Positions 49,951 through 60,677 of a DNA stretch of 64,000 nucleotides are shown in pieces (within the stretch, counting starts at the first letter, position 1; each line of letters opens with the position of its first letter). Under the pieces are notes generated by a model that made no database searches, was not told the origin of the DNA, and saw only the letters and a list, made by a program, of their open reading frames with translations. The position numbers and the translations under genes were made by a program. This DNA comes from Gossypium raimondii (lineage: Eukaryota; Streptophyta; Magnoliopsida; Malvales; Malvaceae), in the NCBI RefSeq assembly GCF_025698545.1, contig NC_068566.1, positions 44,309,192 through 44,373,191 of the forward strand, in the 5' to 3' direction.

Positions 49951-51240
49951 AAAAATTTAAGTATTGGATTTAAGTTATAAAATTATTTGATATATGTTAC
50001 TTAAAATTAAATACAAAATTTAATTAAATTGTTTGATAAGTATAAATTTTTATTCTTAATTTTAAATATTTCACGTTATTGATCATGTTTTAAACATAAA
50101 GGCTTTGTAGGAAAATATAATGTTAAAATAAAACTGAATTAATTGAAAATACCTCTATTAAGTAATAAATAACTCTTATTTTCTTATATTTTCACTCTGT
50201 AAAAATAAATCAAAACTTATTACTTAAATAAAATGTACTAATTTAAGAAAATTTCTAATTTTTCTTTTAAAATTTACATCTTATAACTATATATAAATCG
50301 TTATCATCGAAATAAATCATTACAAGTATAAAATTGAATAACTAATTCAACTCAACTAAAACACCCTTTAAATATGTTAATTGAGTCTTAACTCGATTGG
50401 TATGAATATTGTTATCAATGCAGGAGGACGTGAGTTCAAATACGTTGAAGAAGCGCATTATTTTTATATTTATAAGTTGGGAGGAACTATAGATATTAAG
50501 ACTTAGGATCCTCCGGTGAAGATAACTTTTACCTTATCTTTTACCCCATTTAATCTTCTCTATTATTGAAAAATCAACTTATGTATTCATATTTTTACTA
50601 TTACTACGTTTGCATTCAAAAACATATATTTTACTATAAAATTTAATTTTACTTTTATATTAAGTAGTTTCAATCTTAACATCCATCTAAATAAATATTA
50701 TAATTTACCTACACATAAACATAAATTATCCCGTGTTGACTTGATGGTCAAAGTGCATATCGCATCAAATATGACCTGAATTCGAGTTATGCTAACGTTG
50801 CTGTTAGGACTTTACCTTCGTCCTATAAATCACCAAAAATAAAATATAAAATTTCTAAACGCCTCGTCAAATATATAATATGGTTTTGAAATTTTGATAA
50901 ATCCAAATTCCAATAAAAAGTTGGAAGAGTCCGTAGGGGGAATGGCGTGGGGGTTTCCCTATGGTAACTTTCCTCCATAAAAAAAAATAGAGAAATTAGG
51001 GTTTGCCCCCTAGTGAAGGTGCAATAGTGGTAGAAAATCGTGTTTAATTTAATTTAATTAGTCATTGGTTCATCTAGTCGACAACCTAATGGGTAATGCT
51101 GTAATGCATACGCATAACGTAGTCGGCGAGCGTATAAGCTAAGTAAAAATATTAATTAAATTATATTCATGGTGTTTAAAGAAAATATGTGTAAAAACCG
51201 TCCCTCCACCACCACACACACGACCCCCCTTCATTTTTAC
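49951..51240. other. Region upstream of MIR390
   Basis: AT-rich; no exon seen. The last few hundred bases probably hold the MIR390 promoter. Confidence 0.45.
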
Positions 51241-51314
51241 TCAGTCTTAATTAAAGATTATTAAATTTCATGCTCCAATGGAATGTGAGTGATGCCCCAC
51301 GTCCCTCACCCTCT

Positions 51315-51322
51315 TATAAATA
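51315..51322 (+). promoter_or_regulatory. TATA box of MIR390
   Basis: TATAAATA, 140 bases upstream of the mature microRNA, in a C-rich context (CCTCACCCTCT) with CTTCTTCA downstream. Places the transcript start near 51,345. Confidence 0.6.
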
Positions 51323-51446
51323 CTGCCAAACCCACTTCTTTTCTTCTTCACACCATGCGAGCTGTGAGACATGTTTGCAGGTTTTTTTTCATGGAGGTTG
51401 CGGGGGAATTTCTTTTTCCTTTGTAATAAAACCTCAAGTATGGGAT

Positions 51447-51527
51447 AACCTGTAAAGCTCAGGAGGGATAGCGCCATCTCAAATAAAAACCTATATATGG
51501 CGCTATCTATCCTGAGTTTCATGGGTT
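51447..51527 (+). ncRNA. MIR390: MIR390 precursor hairpin
   Basis: Mature miR390 is on the 5' arm at 51,455-51,475 (21 nt, starts AAGCTCAGG, ends GATAGCGCC), identical to the sequence I know from land plants. The star strand is at 51,501-51,521 (starts CGCTATCTATCC, ends GAGTTTCA), with the usual 2-nt offset. The stem extends outward: AACCTGTA pairs, with wobbles and one mismatch, with CATGGGTT. The loop is about 25 nt and AT-rich. miR390 is loaded into AGO7 and directs cleavage of TAS3 transcripts, producing tasiRNAs against ARF2/3/4 auxin response factors, which affects leaf polarity and lateral root growth. The surrounding 51,345-52,250 may be the primary transcript. No other gene overlaps it. 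Confidence 0.96.
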
Positions 51528-51779
51528 CTTCCTGCTATATACTTCAAGAATGAGGCAACTTTGGTACACCCCATCTGCTAATTTTGGTGAGTTTCTTTAA
51601 TTAAGCTTTTCCCTTTTAAGTTGATTTTGGTTCTTTTTTTTTTGTTTTTTAATGTAAGCTGCAGGTTTTTACTTGGAATCTTCTGCAGAAGTTAAAAGCT
51701 GATGATGATGATTATACACCAAAAAGAAAGAGAAAGAAAAAGGGTTGATCTTGGATTTTCTTATTGTAATATATATTTT

Positions 51780-53040
51780 CTCATCTCACTTAAAAAATTC
51801 TCGGATGGGGTTTAATTTAGCATCTTTTTCTGCAGATTCTTGTATCATATAGCTATATGTGTTGTCTTTCTAGGTTACAGCCATGTCTATGGAGTCTTTT
51901 TAAAGACAAAAATCCAGTATTTTTCCCAATGGTCCGGTTGCCTTATTTGTCAGTATTTTATTGTAATTAATGCATTATATGATCCAAGTACTTGATAACG
52001 TTTAAAGGGTTCTTGACAAGAAAACAAACAAACCCAGATTAGGTAATTCCTAGAGTTAATCTCTTTTAATGAAGAGAATGGGGTAGAGATTGTTGAATGA
52101 TGGAATAAGAAACTGCTGTAATTTCACCTCTGATCCATATGGTTTTACAATTACTGCTGCTGCGATTCATCTTCATCCTCCTTCAAAGCTTAAACCAGTA
52201 CTGTGAGGTAAGCTAGGGTTTTTTTTTTTTTTTTGACTTGAAAAACAAATGGTTTGCAGGCTTTTTTGACTCCTTTACGGCGTCGTTTCAAGTCACATCG
52301 TTACCTCCTTTTCAATTATTTCTTCATCAGAATCATTTTCTGTCTAACAAAAGCAAAAAAATGTGATTCAATTAAGTAAACCAAATTCTAATTGTTTTCC
52401 ATGCAAATGAAACATTAATAATTAATTAAATTTTATTTTATTTTTTGCAATTCAGGTAGATGATGATGCTGAGGTTGACTAAAAAAAAATGTAAATGTAG
52501 CTCTCTTTGGGTTCCCTGTTGAGAAGCTATAAAAATCATGTGGTTGGCCATTATAATGAGCAAGTGTAGGGTTGGGATGGATTAAATTTGGGGTTGAGTG
52601 GGTGTGTTAAAAGAAAATTGATCCAACTTTAGGGTACATGATATGAGAAACCAAAGGGAGCAAATCATATGTTATGATCCTCAACTATGTATATATTATT
52701 CACCTATCTTATTATATATAAATAAATAATGATCATCTTCGTGGAGAATGTGCTTCAACAGAAACCCCCACCTCTTCTACAGTTTATGGGGTTTAATCAC
52801 TTCATTATTTTGTGTGTGTATATATATATTAGACACAATCATCATTACAATACTTATAATTCTATTTTCCTCCTCCACTATTTTCTTTGAAAATCTACAA
52901 AATTCGATTCGGTTGGGATATTTTGAAGGTTTAATTGCACATGTCTTCACATGCTTGTTGATATTCTTAAATTGATTTGATTTCTTTTTGGGTTTTCATA
53001 ACTACAAAGACAGATTTGAATAATGTTGATGTAAGATATC
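51780..53040. other. Downstream of MIR390, no gene recognised
   Basis: Might include the 3' part of the pri-miR390 transcript, with a T-rich tract near 52,218. No conserved coding sequence is seen. Confidence 0.4.
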
Positions 53041-53045
53041 TCTCT

Positions 53046-53100
53046 GGACTCCCCCAAGTGGAGTGTCTGGTGACCCCAGACACTCCACTAAGGGGACTCC
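53046..53100. repeat. Near-perfect short hairpin
   Basis: Left arm GGACTCCCCCAAGTGGAGTG continuing TCTGG; right arm CCAGACACTCCACT continuing AAGGGGACTCC; loop of a few bases. The inner 14 pairs are perfect. A third, inverted copy of the outer motif (TCCACTTGGGGGACT) stands at about 53,267-53,281. Confidence 0.8.
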
Positions 53101-53108
53101 AGACAGAT

Positions 53109-53266
53109 CACTGGATTGTCTTCTTCTTCTCTACTTCTTCACTATCCCTTGCCTTCTTCACTTCCATTGATACCATGTAATAAGACTTGAACTTAGTATA
53201 TTACCAACAATGTTGAAGTCCCATTGGCAAATTTTAAAATATTAGTATCAATCAAGTCATTTTGTA
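53109..53266. repeat. Direct repeat, copy 1 (about 158 bases)
   Basis: Matches 53,444-53,602 at about 90 percent by eye, from ACTGGATT to CATTTTGTA. Contains AATGTTGAAGTCCCATTGGC and a CTTCTTCTTCT run. Non-coding; wording such as GTATCAATCAAGTCATTTTG suggests retroelement ends, but this was not identified. Confidence 0.85.
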
Positions 53267-53443
53267 TCCACTTGGGGGACTGCAGAGGCAAACAATCAAG
53301 TCAGCCAACGGGTGAATCCCTTTCCTTACACAAGAAACTACCATTGAGAAAAAGACAGTAATTTGGTTTCAGTTAGTCGGTGTAATTCGGTTTCAGTTGA
53401 AAAAACAGTTAGTCGGATAAGATTTAGAAGTAGACGAAAGAAT

Positions 53444-53602
53444 AACTGGATTATCTTCTTCTTCTCTGCTTCTTCACTACCCCTACCTTCTCTACTTCCG
53501 TTGATACCGTGTATGATAAGACTTGAACTTAGTATGTTACCAACAATGTTGAAGTCCCATTGGCAAGTTTTAAAATATTAGTATCAATCAAGTCATTTTG
53601 TA
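53444..53602. repeat. Direct repeat, copy 2
   Basis: Second copy of 53,109-53,266, about 336 bases downstream. The spacer holds repeated TCGGTTTCAGTT phrases. Confidence 0.85.
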
Positions 53603-54126
53603 AATTGCGGATTTTGGATATCACGTTTTAGAAACGCTTTTTAATTTTTAAAGATACTATCTATTAACACATAAAATTCAAGTTGTTTAAGTAAATATTT
53701 TAAAAAAATATTTTGTGTCTAATCAAACTAAGGTCTTATTTGATAATCCATTGAAAAAATTAAATGAACTGGAAATTAATATCTTTAGTAATTTAATTTT
53801 AAAATAAAATCCTACAACTTTCAAACGAATAAACATTTATCAGTCTGATTATATTTTAGATTTAATTTTATAAATTAAATACATAATTTTTAATGCACCA
53901 AATACCACCTACCATTTAATGATTAAATTGATCGAAACTAATAAAGGTACAACCACTATCTCCTGCATTGGAAATTGATTAGCATTGAGTTGTTGTTTAA
54001 GCAAGGAGCTTACCTAAGATTTTTTATTTCCTAGATGGAAGGTTGCATCACCAATTCATCACTGTAAAATGGTGGATTGGTAGGCAATTTTAAAAGAGCA
54101 AAAGGATCCATTATCCCCTTACCTAT

Positions 54127-55330
54127 TTGTCATTGTTGGATGAAGCTCCTGCAAATAAATTGCTCTGTTATCATCCAAAGACAAAGAAGATTAGGCTATC
54201 TGGTATGAAGGGATTTGAGTTGCAGGAAGTATGGGAGAAAACTGGGTTTGCTATAGGAAAGCTGGTAGGCAGATATTTGGGGTTCCCATTAGTAGTAAAG
54301 AGGTTAACAGAGAAGGATTGAGGTTACAAAGAAAGTTAATGGATGGGTAGTAAAGCTTTTAACTAATCCAAACTGTGTTATTTCATATCCAAATTTATAT
54401 GAAATGCCCATGTTAATTGAATTAAAGATTTTTTTGGTAAATTGAAGCTTGAAGAATTGCTACCAATGGTCTTGAATCAATTGAATTGAAAGAAGTGTTG
54501 AAAAATAACGAGGAACGGAACTTGAGAAACAAAGAAACTCCAAAGAGTGCTTTATTGAATGAAACTCGTAATGGCTTAAAAACTCTTAAAGATCATTGAC
54601 AAAGAAGTTTAATTTCTTGATGAAATCAACTTTTTCGATGAACAAAAAGTTAAAAATATTCTAAAATTCAAAATAAATAACTAAAATATAAGACCTAACA
54701 CTATTGGGTTTATATATATTATGATCAAAATTAAGCCTTAGAATCGAACCTAATATGATTTAAAAGCTTATTCAAAGTTAAAAGTCGTCATTCATATTTT
54801 AATCTCGTCCAAAAAATTCTATTCTCGTAGTCTTCTCTAAAATGATCATATCTTGAGCTTTGAACAAAATAAGATAATTCAAAATGAGTTTCGAAGTTAA
54901 GAGACAACGCTTCGAACCGTATTAAGAGATCTCAACCTAAAAATATTTGGACCACATCAAAAAACGCATATCAAGTCGACTGATATTCCAAACTTGAAAA
55001 TTGATAGCTTTAACGAACTTAATTGAATGAATTTCATCCCATCCATGCATGTATCGATTTGGAAACATCTTTATACTTCCAAAAGTGGTTATCAAGAAGG
55101 TGAATCAACATTGTATGAGATTCTTTTGGAAGGGTTGGAATGAAATGGTAAAAGAGTAGCGGTAAACTAGGATATAGTTTGTAAACCCAAAGCAGATGGT
55201 GGAGTTGGCTTGAAAGACTTAAATAGTTAGAATCAGGCTCATGTATTGCAGCCAATTAATGATGCCAGTAGGTTCTTGCTTGGCTAAATGCCTATGTACT
55301 TAAAAAGGGAGGTCTTTCAAGGAGCTGCCT
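54127..55330 (+). mobile_element. Degenerate LINE fragment
   Basis: 54,250-54,320 translates to IGKLVGRYLGFPLVVKRLTE, matching the RYLGVPL...KRLT segment of plant LINE reverse transcriptases. Around 55,160-55,250 a segment like VCKPKADGGVGLKDLN matches the later CxPKxxGGLGL region. The DNA between (about 54,380-55,000) is unrelated to a LINE and looks inserted. Heavily mutated, with stops and frameshifts; no complete domain. Confidence 0.7.
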
Positions 55331-55747
55331 GCATCCTACCGACATAGCTGGAGCTAAAAGAAAATAATGAAGTTAAGAGACATTGTAGAGCAAATTTTTT
55401 GATATGGGGATTGGCCTTTGCTAAGATAGAAGTATTTGGAGAACAAGGAAAGTGGCATGGTCCATAATCATTTGGATTCCATTTTACATACATAAGCCTC
55501 TATAATAACATGGTTGGCTATCTTAAATAGGTTTGCAACTAAGGACTGGCTTAGGGACTTGGGAATGAAGAATGGATGCAATTTTGTTCTGATTATATTC
55601 GCTCTTTTTGACACAATATCTAGAACTATTCATAGTCTCTTCCCAACCCATAAATAGAAAGATAATGCGCTTCAGCGCATTCGAACCCACTCCATCCTGT
55701 ATTGACAATAATACCTATGCCAATTGAGATAAAACTCAATCGACTTA

Positions 55748-55868
55748 GGGTGATTTTGGATGGGCGGTGTTGTGCGTTTAACTTACTCTTTGTCTCACGC
55801 TATAATATTACTATATATCTAATATCATCACTACCGTTGTTTTTACATTAACTCATCCAAACACACCC
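55748..55868. repeat. Tourist-like MITE
   Basis: 121 bases from GGGTGATTTTGGATGGGCGG to ACTCATCCAAACACACCC, flanked by TTA (55,745-55,747 and 55,869-55,871). Lies about 310 bases upstream of the SWC6 start codon. Related to 48,879-49,038. Confidence 0.85.
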
Positions 55869-56180
55869 TTAATTTTCAACTTTTAAATACAAAGAAGAAA
55901 AATAGAGGAAACATATGGACTTTAGTTGAGCCCATTAAAATAGAAAAATGGCCCATTATTCTTCACTATGCTTTGGTAATGCTAGAGCTAGAATTATTAT
56001 TTTACAGAATTTGCCACCCCCCGCCAATCTCCCTTTCACGGCCGCCGATTTCTTCTGTCCTCTTCTAGTTCCCTCGTCGGCCACCACTTCCCCTCCGGTA
56101 TATTTGTCACTCTCCCTTACTATATAAATTTGAATTCTTAAATGAAATTGCTTGCCTTTTGATTACTTCTTTTTGCAGCT

Positions 56181-59100
56181 ATGGATGACGACAATTCGAA
56201 CGCGTTGCGGAGAATGTCGACCCGTACTCGTAAAGTTGCTCCTAAAATGGCTGCAGCACTCGGCAGTTCTGATAATCGATCCCAGGTTTCCTTTCTTTTT
56301 TTTTTTTTTGCCTACTAATATCTACTGGTGTTTACATTTTTGCTGTGAAATTTGGAAATTAATTGGTGGGGTTTTAATGTTGTGGGGGAAAAAAAGGCAG
56401 CTTTGGCCCGTCTTGAAGCATTGGAGAATGATAACGCTGGGATTGAAGCAGTTGAAATGAACGATGATGATGAAGCTTCTCTTGATGAAGATGATCAAGG
56501 TTTTCTTCTTTTCTTTATGCAGAATTTCATGGAAATTTTCTGTTCTAATCATAAATTTTGTGTCTCTACTTCGCTAACACTGAGATGTTGGTCCCTCAGA
56601 AGAAGTTAGTCCAATTTGGTATCATTGTTATACTTTGCTGTTAAATTGCTGACATGAAGGGAACAATGCATGAAAATCAACCGTTGAACAATTTCTATGC
56701 AACAAAATTAACAAAAATCAGCAGGACTAACTTAGAGAGATTAACTTCTCGGTTTTCATAAAGTAGAGCGATGAGCTTCCTAATTAGACTGAATTTTCTT
56801 TATTAGGACAAAAGGGTAGTCATCCTTTGAAATGGGTTATTTCTTTAGTAGGGGAAAAAGAAGGGTATTAATCAGTTGAATTAAGATGCTATTTCTGTTT
56901 GGGTATGGTCTCACCCAGTGATATAGCAAATTACAAACCTGTCTTTACTCTTTTGTTAGTTGAAATTTTGATTGGTGAGAGCAAGCAATAATAATTTGGA
57001 AGAAATTTGTTTCGTCCATCAAAATACCTACCCGAGAAAGTGAAAATGTGAACTTTTTTCATCTTAGTACTGTATTAGAGTTTGATTTATGTTGTTGCTG
57101 TTAACATTCCTACCCTCTGCATTTGTTTCAGAAATTGGTTTTATTCAGAGCCTTATGGATATTGAAGCTCATACTCATAGATATACTAGCACTGGTTAAG
57201 TGGATGTTTTTACCTGAAGTTCTACCATGACTACTCTTCATTTTACAAGGATGTTGCATCCATTTTTTTTTAATGACGAATAAGATCTGTATTTATAAAG
57301 AGTAGGCTAGCCTAGTACAAAGTGAACTGCATAGCAGTTTTACAAGTTTAATAACCCATAATGACAATGTTAGCAAAAATAAACCGACTTGCTAAATGGA
57401 CATGTCATCTTCTAATCCCCAATTCTATGCAATCTTCCCATTTAATCTGTGTCCCCCGCAATCTTTCCAACTCCAAAAAGTCTTACATCTAACCTGTTCC
57501 TTGATCATATTAATATCTGTCGCCGTGAAGTCCACTATATCTCTCAATCTAGATAAAGTAAAGTTAGGCACTCTAGGCTAGTGGAAGAATTACTGCAAGT
57601 AGAGCCTTCTTGATGAACCTATTGAGTTCAGCAATAGATATTAATGGGAAGATATTTCTTTAGTAGGACAAAAAGGGAACAATTCTAAAAAGATCTCCTT
57701 AATATGATCTTCTCATAAGCTCCAATGATACATAAAATATCACAAAAGTTGTAATTGTTTGTGTAATTGGATAATGTTTTGTGTAATTCGTGTTACACAA
57801 CATTACGAGAGTTGTAATAATTTGTATTATTGGGTAATGTTTTGTAAACATTACAAATATTGTAATAATTTTTTGTTATTGGGTGATATTTTGTGTAATT
57901 ACACAACATTACAAAAATTGTAAATAATTTATATAATTGAGTAATGTTTTTTGTAATTGGGTAGTATCTAGTGTAATTATTTAAAAAGTTGTGATAATTT
58001 ATGTTATTGGATATCGTTTGTTACTTGATGAAAAACTTATTTTAGAAAGTTAGCCCTAGAACTCCTCATAGAAGGGTATTGACCATTCGGATTAAGATGT
58101 TGATTCTGTTTTGATATTTCCTTGCACAGTGAAATAGCAAGTAAAGAAATGAGATGTTTCTTTAGCAGGACAAAAAGGTACTAATCATTTGAATTAAGAT
58201 GACTTTGATATCGTCTCATTCAGTGAAATAGGTAACAAAAAACCTGTCTTTTGGTAGTTGAAATTTTGATTGGTGAGAGTAAGTAGTACTAATTAGGAAG
58301 AACTTTGTTTCAACCATCAGAATACCTACCAGAAATGATGAAAATGAAAATATAAACTCTTTTTGTCTTAGTACTGCTTAAGAGTATGATTAATGTTGTT
58401 GGTGTTAACATTCCTAGCCTATGCATCTGTTTTCAGAGATTAGTTTTCTTCAGAGCCTTATAGATATTGAAGGTCATACTCGTAGATATACTAGCTCTGG
58501 TTAAGTGAATGTTTCACTAGAAGGTATACCATAACTAGTCTTTATCTTAAAGGGTGTTTCACCGGACTAATCTTCGTGACTTCAATATTTTTTTATGATA
58601 AATCAGATTTATTTATACAATTTTTAGGCACTCTATGTTAATGGAAGAATCACTGCAAGCAGAGCGTTCTTGTTGAACCGGTTGAGTTCAGCAATCCAAT
58701 CTGCACTTGACCTCTCAATACTTGTTGCCAAACCAGCTTGGTAACATCAGTATCATCCTGTCTTCAATTTTTTCCTGTCATGGTTTTGTTGATGGACTTT
58801 TTCTGTATACGTATTCATTTTTCTACTCATTTCATGATTCTTTCCGGTGAGTTTGGACTATTAAAAAGCTTACTATTAAACATTTGTTGCTTCAAATTAG
58901 TTGGGTACTAATATGTTTCCTACCTTCAAGACCTGCTTTATTCAACTAACCGATTATTTGAAGTTGATAAGGAAATGTAACTATCTTTGAAATTTATCTT
59001 CTAATGTTAGTTTCGCGAAGCTGTTTTATTATTTTCAAATCATCAGGGTTGTCTTGCTTTTCTTGTTTTGAACTTTTCCTTTTTTTTTTTTTTTGAACTT

Positions 59101-59497
59101 TATTTTCAGCATACATGCAAAAGAGATCGAAGGGCACAAAACGTAAAACCCGACAGGCAAAAGCACTTGAAAATGCTAGGAAGGCTCCCAGATCATTTCT
59201 TGAGCTCTTACATGAGGTAAAAGGATAGTGTTGTTTCTAGTCATCCTGATTTTATCTCGATTTCCTGCACTAACTAATTCCTATTTTTTGAAGGCAAACT
59301 TAGAGTCCTTGCCTCCTCATGTTCCATCCTATTTGAGGGCAGCAGTGGGACCTCCAAGTTCTACCTCCCGCCGGCATTTTTGCAGCGTTTGCGGCTTTAG
59401 TGCAAAGTATACATGTGTGACATGTGGGATGCGCTTTTGTTCATGCCGATGCCAAAATATACATAACGATACCCGATGCATGAAATTTGTTGCCTGA
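56181..59497 (+). CDS. SWC6: SWC6-like zf-HIT subunit of the SWR1 chromatin remodeller
   Basis: Coding exons 56,181-56,285, 56,397-56,499, 59,110-59,216 and 59,294-59,497 give 172 residues; Arabidopsis SWC6/SEF (At5g37055) has about 171. A 5'-UTR intron at about 56,098-56,178 ends two bases before the ATG. The N-terminus (STRTRKVAPKMAAALGSSDN, ARLEALENDN) is typical. The middle has a basic stretch (KRSKGTKRKTRQAKALENAR) and SFLELLHEANLESLPPHVPS. The C-terminal zf-HIT domain begins CSVCGFSAKYTCVTCGMRFC and ends at CQNIHNDTRC, providing Cys/His zinc ligands. The protein belongs to SWR1, which loads H2A.Z and keeps FLC high, affecting flowering time. Intron 2 (2.6 kb) is expanded by a tandem duplication holding two exon-like copies and a minisatellite. 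Confidence 0.96.
57132..57194 (+). other. Exon-like 63-nt segment, copy 1, in SWC6 intron 2
   Basis: Preceded by a strong acceptor (GCATTTGTTTCAG) and followed by GTTAAG. 63 bases, a multiple of three; spliced between SWC6 exons 2 and 3 it keeps frame and adds 21 residues ending in an SLMDIEAHTHRYTST-like tail. Reading past the donor gives an immediate stop, so it could also act as a terminal exon. I know no such insertion in SWC6 homologues. Confidence 0.4.
57725..58020. repeat. Imperfect minisatellite in SWC6 intron 2
   Basis: About four degenerate units of roughly 70-75 bases built from ATTGGGTAATGTTTTGTGTA, ACACAACATTACAAAA and TTGTAATAATTTGT. The unit contains inverted halves (TGTAATTACACAACATTACA), so single strands could fold. 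Confidence 0.75.
58437..58499 (+). other. Exon-like 63-nt segment, copy 2, in SWC6 intron 2
   Basis: Differs from copy 1 at 7 of 63 positions, with acceptor (CTGTTTTCAG), donor (GTTAAG), length and open frame all kept. Six of the seven changes alter the residue, so purifying selection is not shown. It lies in a larger duplicated unit: flanking intron such as TTGAAATTTTGATTGGTGAG and TTAACATTCCTA is shared by both copies. Confidence 0.4.
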
Positions 59498-60677
59498 GCG
59501 GTAATATTAGGAACCCAAAAGGATTTTGTTGATATTAGCAGACATTCATCAAATGCCAAAAATATTCTGTGGATATTGTTGTAAACAAAACTTTCAAATG
59601 TAGTGTTGGTAAAACTAAGACTTTCTGTGATATTGTTTCTTGGTAGAAATTGTAAATCAAGCTTTCTGTTAAGGCTTAGCTAGCTCAGTGCATCATTCTG
59701 ATTTATGGCCACAAGTAGATGATTGTATGGTCACAAGACTTTCATGAAGATGCCTCGGCAGGTTGGACTGGTTTTAGATTAGATCAAATCGGGTTTTAAA
59801 ATTTTCTATGTCATTTTGGTTTCGGCCATTTGGGTTGGGTGATTATGATTTATTAATTCAGATCTCATTTTAGGCTTTTGGTCAATTGGGTTAAGGGTGT
59901 AATCAAGTCGAGTTTAAATACTAAAAAGCTTAAAGCTCAACTTAAAATTTGGAGTTCGATATTTAGTTTGAGCTCGATCAAATTTCTATTTTTAAGTTTG
60001 AGCTCGAATTTGATTAACTTTGTTTATTAATTCTGTATTGTTTAATTAAGTTCATACTTATTGAAACTCAAGCTTGATCTTGACTTGATAATTAAGCTTA
60101 GATTTGATAATATATTAAGAGAAATAATATAATTTAATAATGAAAAAATGATGAAAAGATATATTAAAAATGAAAAACTCGATAAGGTTTGTAAACTGGT
60201 CGAGTCGTGAGCTTTATCGAGTTGAGTATTACTCAACTCAAATTCAGCTCGATTGAAAGCTCAAACAAGCTCGATAATTACCAAATCGAGTTCGAGTGAG
60301 TAGTTAGCAAGAACTAATGTCTTATGTATACCTCTAGTTTGGATAATTTTGAGTCCACGTTGTTTTAGAAATAGATTAATTTAGTTTGGGATTCATAGTC
60401 AAAGGGAAGTCTTGAGAATTTATCATCTCTTATTTTAATAAATAGTAAATTCTGTAACACTAACAATAGAAAAAGATAAAATTTGGGCTATTACAGACAT
60501 AACCTGAAATCCTCGTCTTTGTTCTTACAACCACTACATTGATAATGCCAAATACTTCAACTCAAGACATACAACATTTATGCAAACAAAGCTATTAAAT
60601 CCTTGAATCCAAATCCGGGTAATACAGTTCTACGGACTCGAGTAAACAGCTATGACGGAGCGTGTAATATCCGTTCT
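59498..60677. other. SWC6 3' region and spacer to the laccase
   Basis: The first 200 bases are the likely SWC6 3' UTR. About 59,893-60,337 reads like a hAT MITE (starts TAAGGGTGTAATCAAGTCGA, ends TATACCTCTA, with GAGCTCGA phrases in both orientations), but I could not match a target duplication. The end should hold the laccase 3' UTR. Confidence 0.45.
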
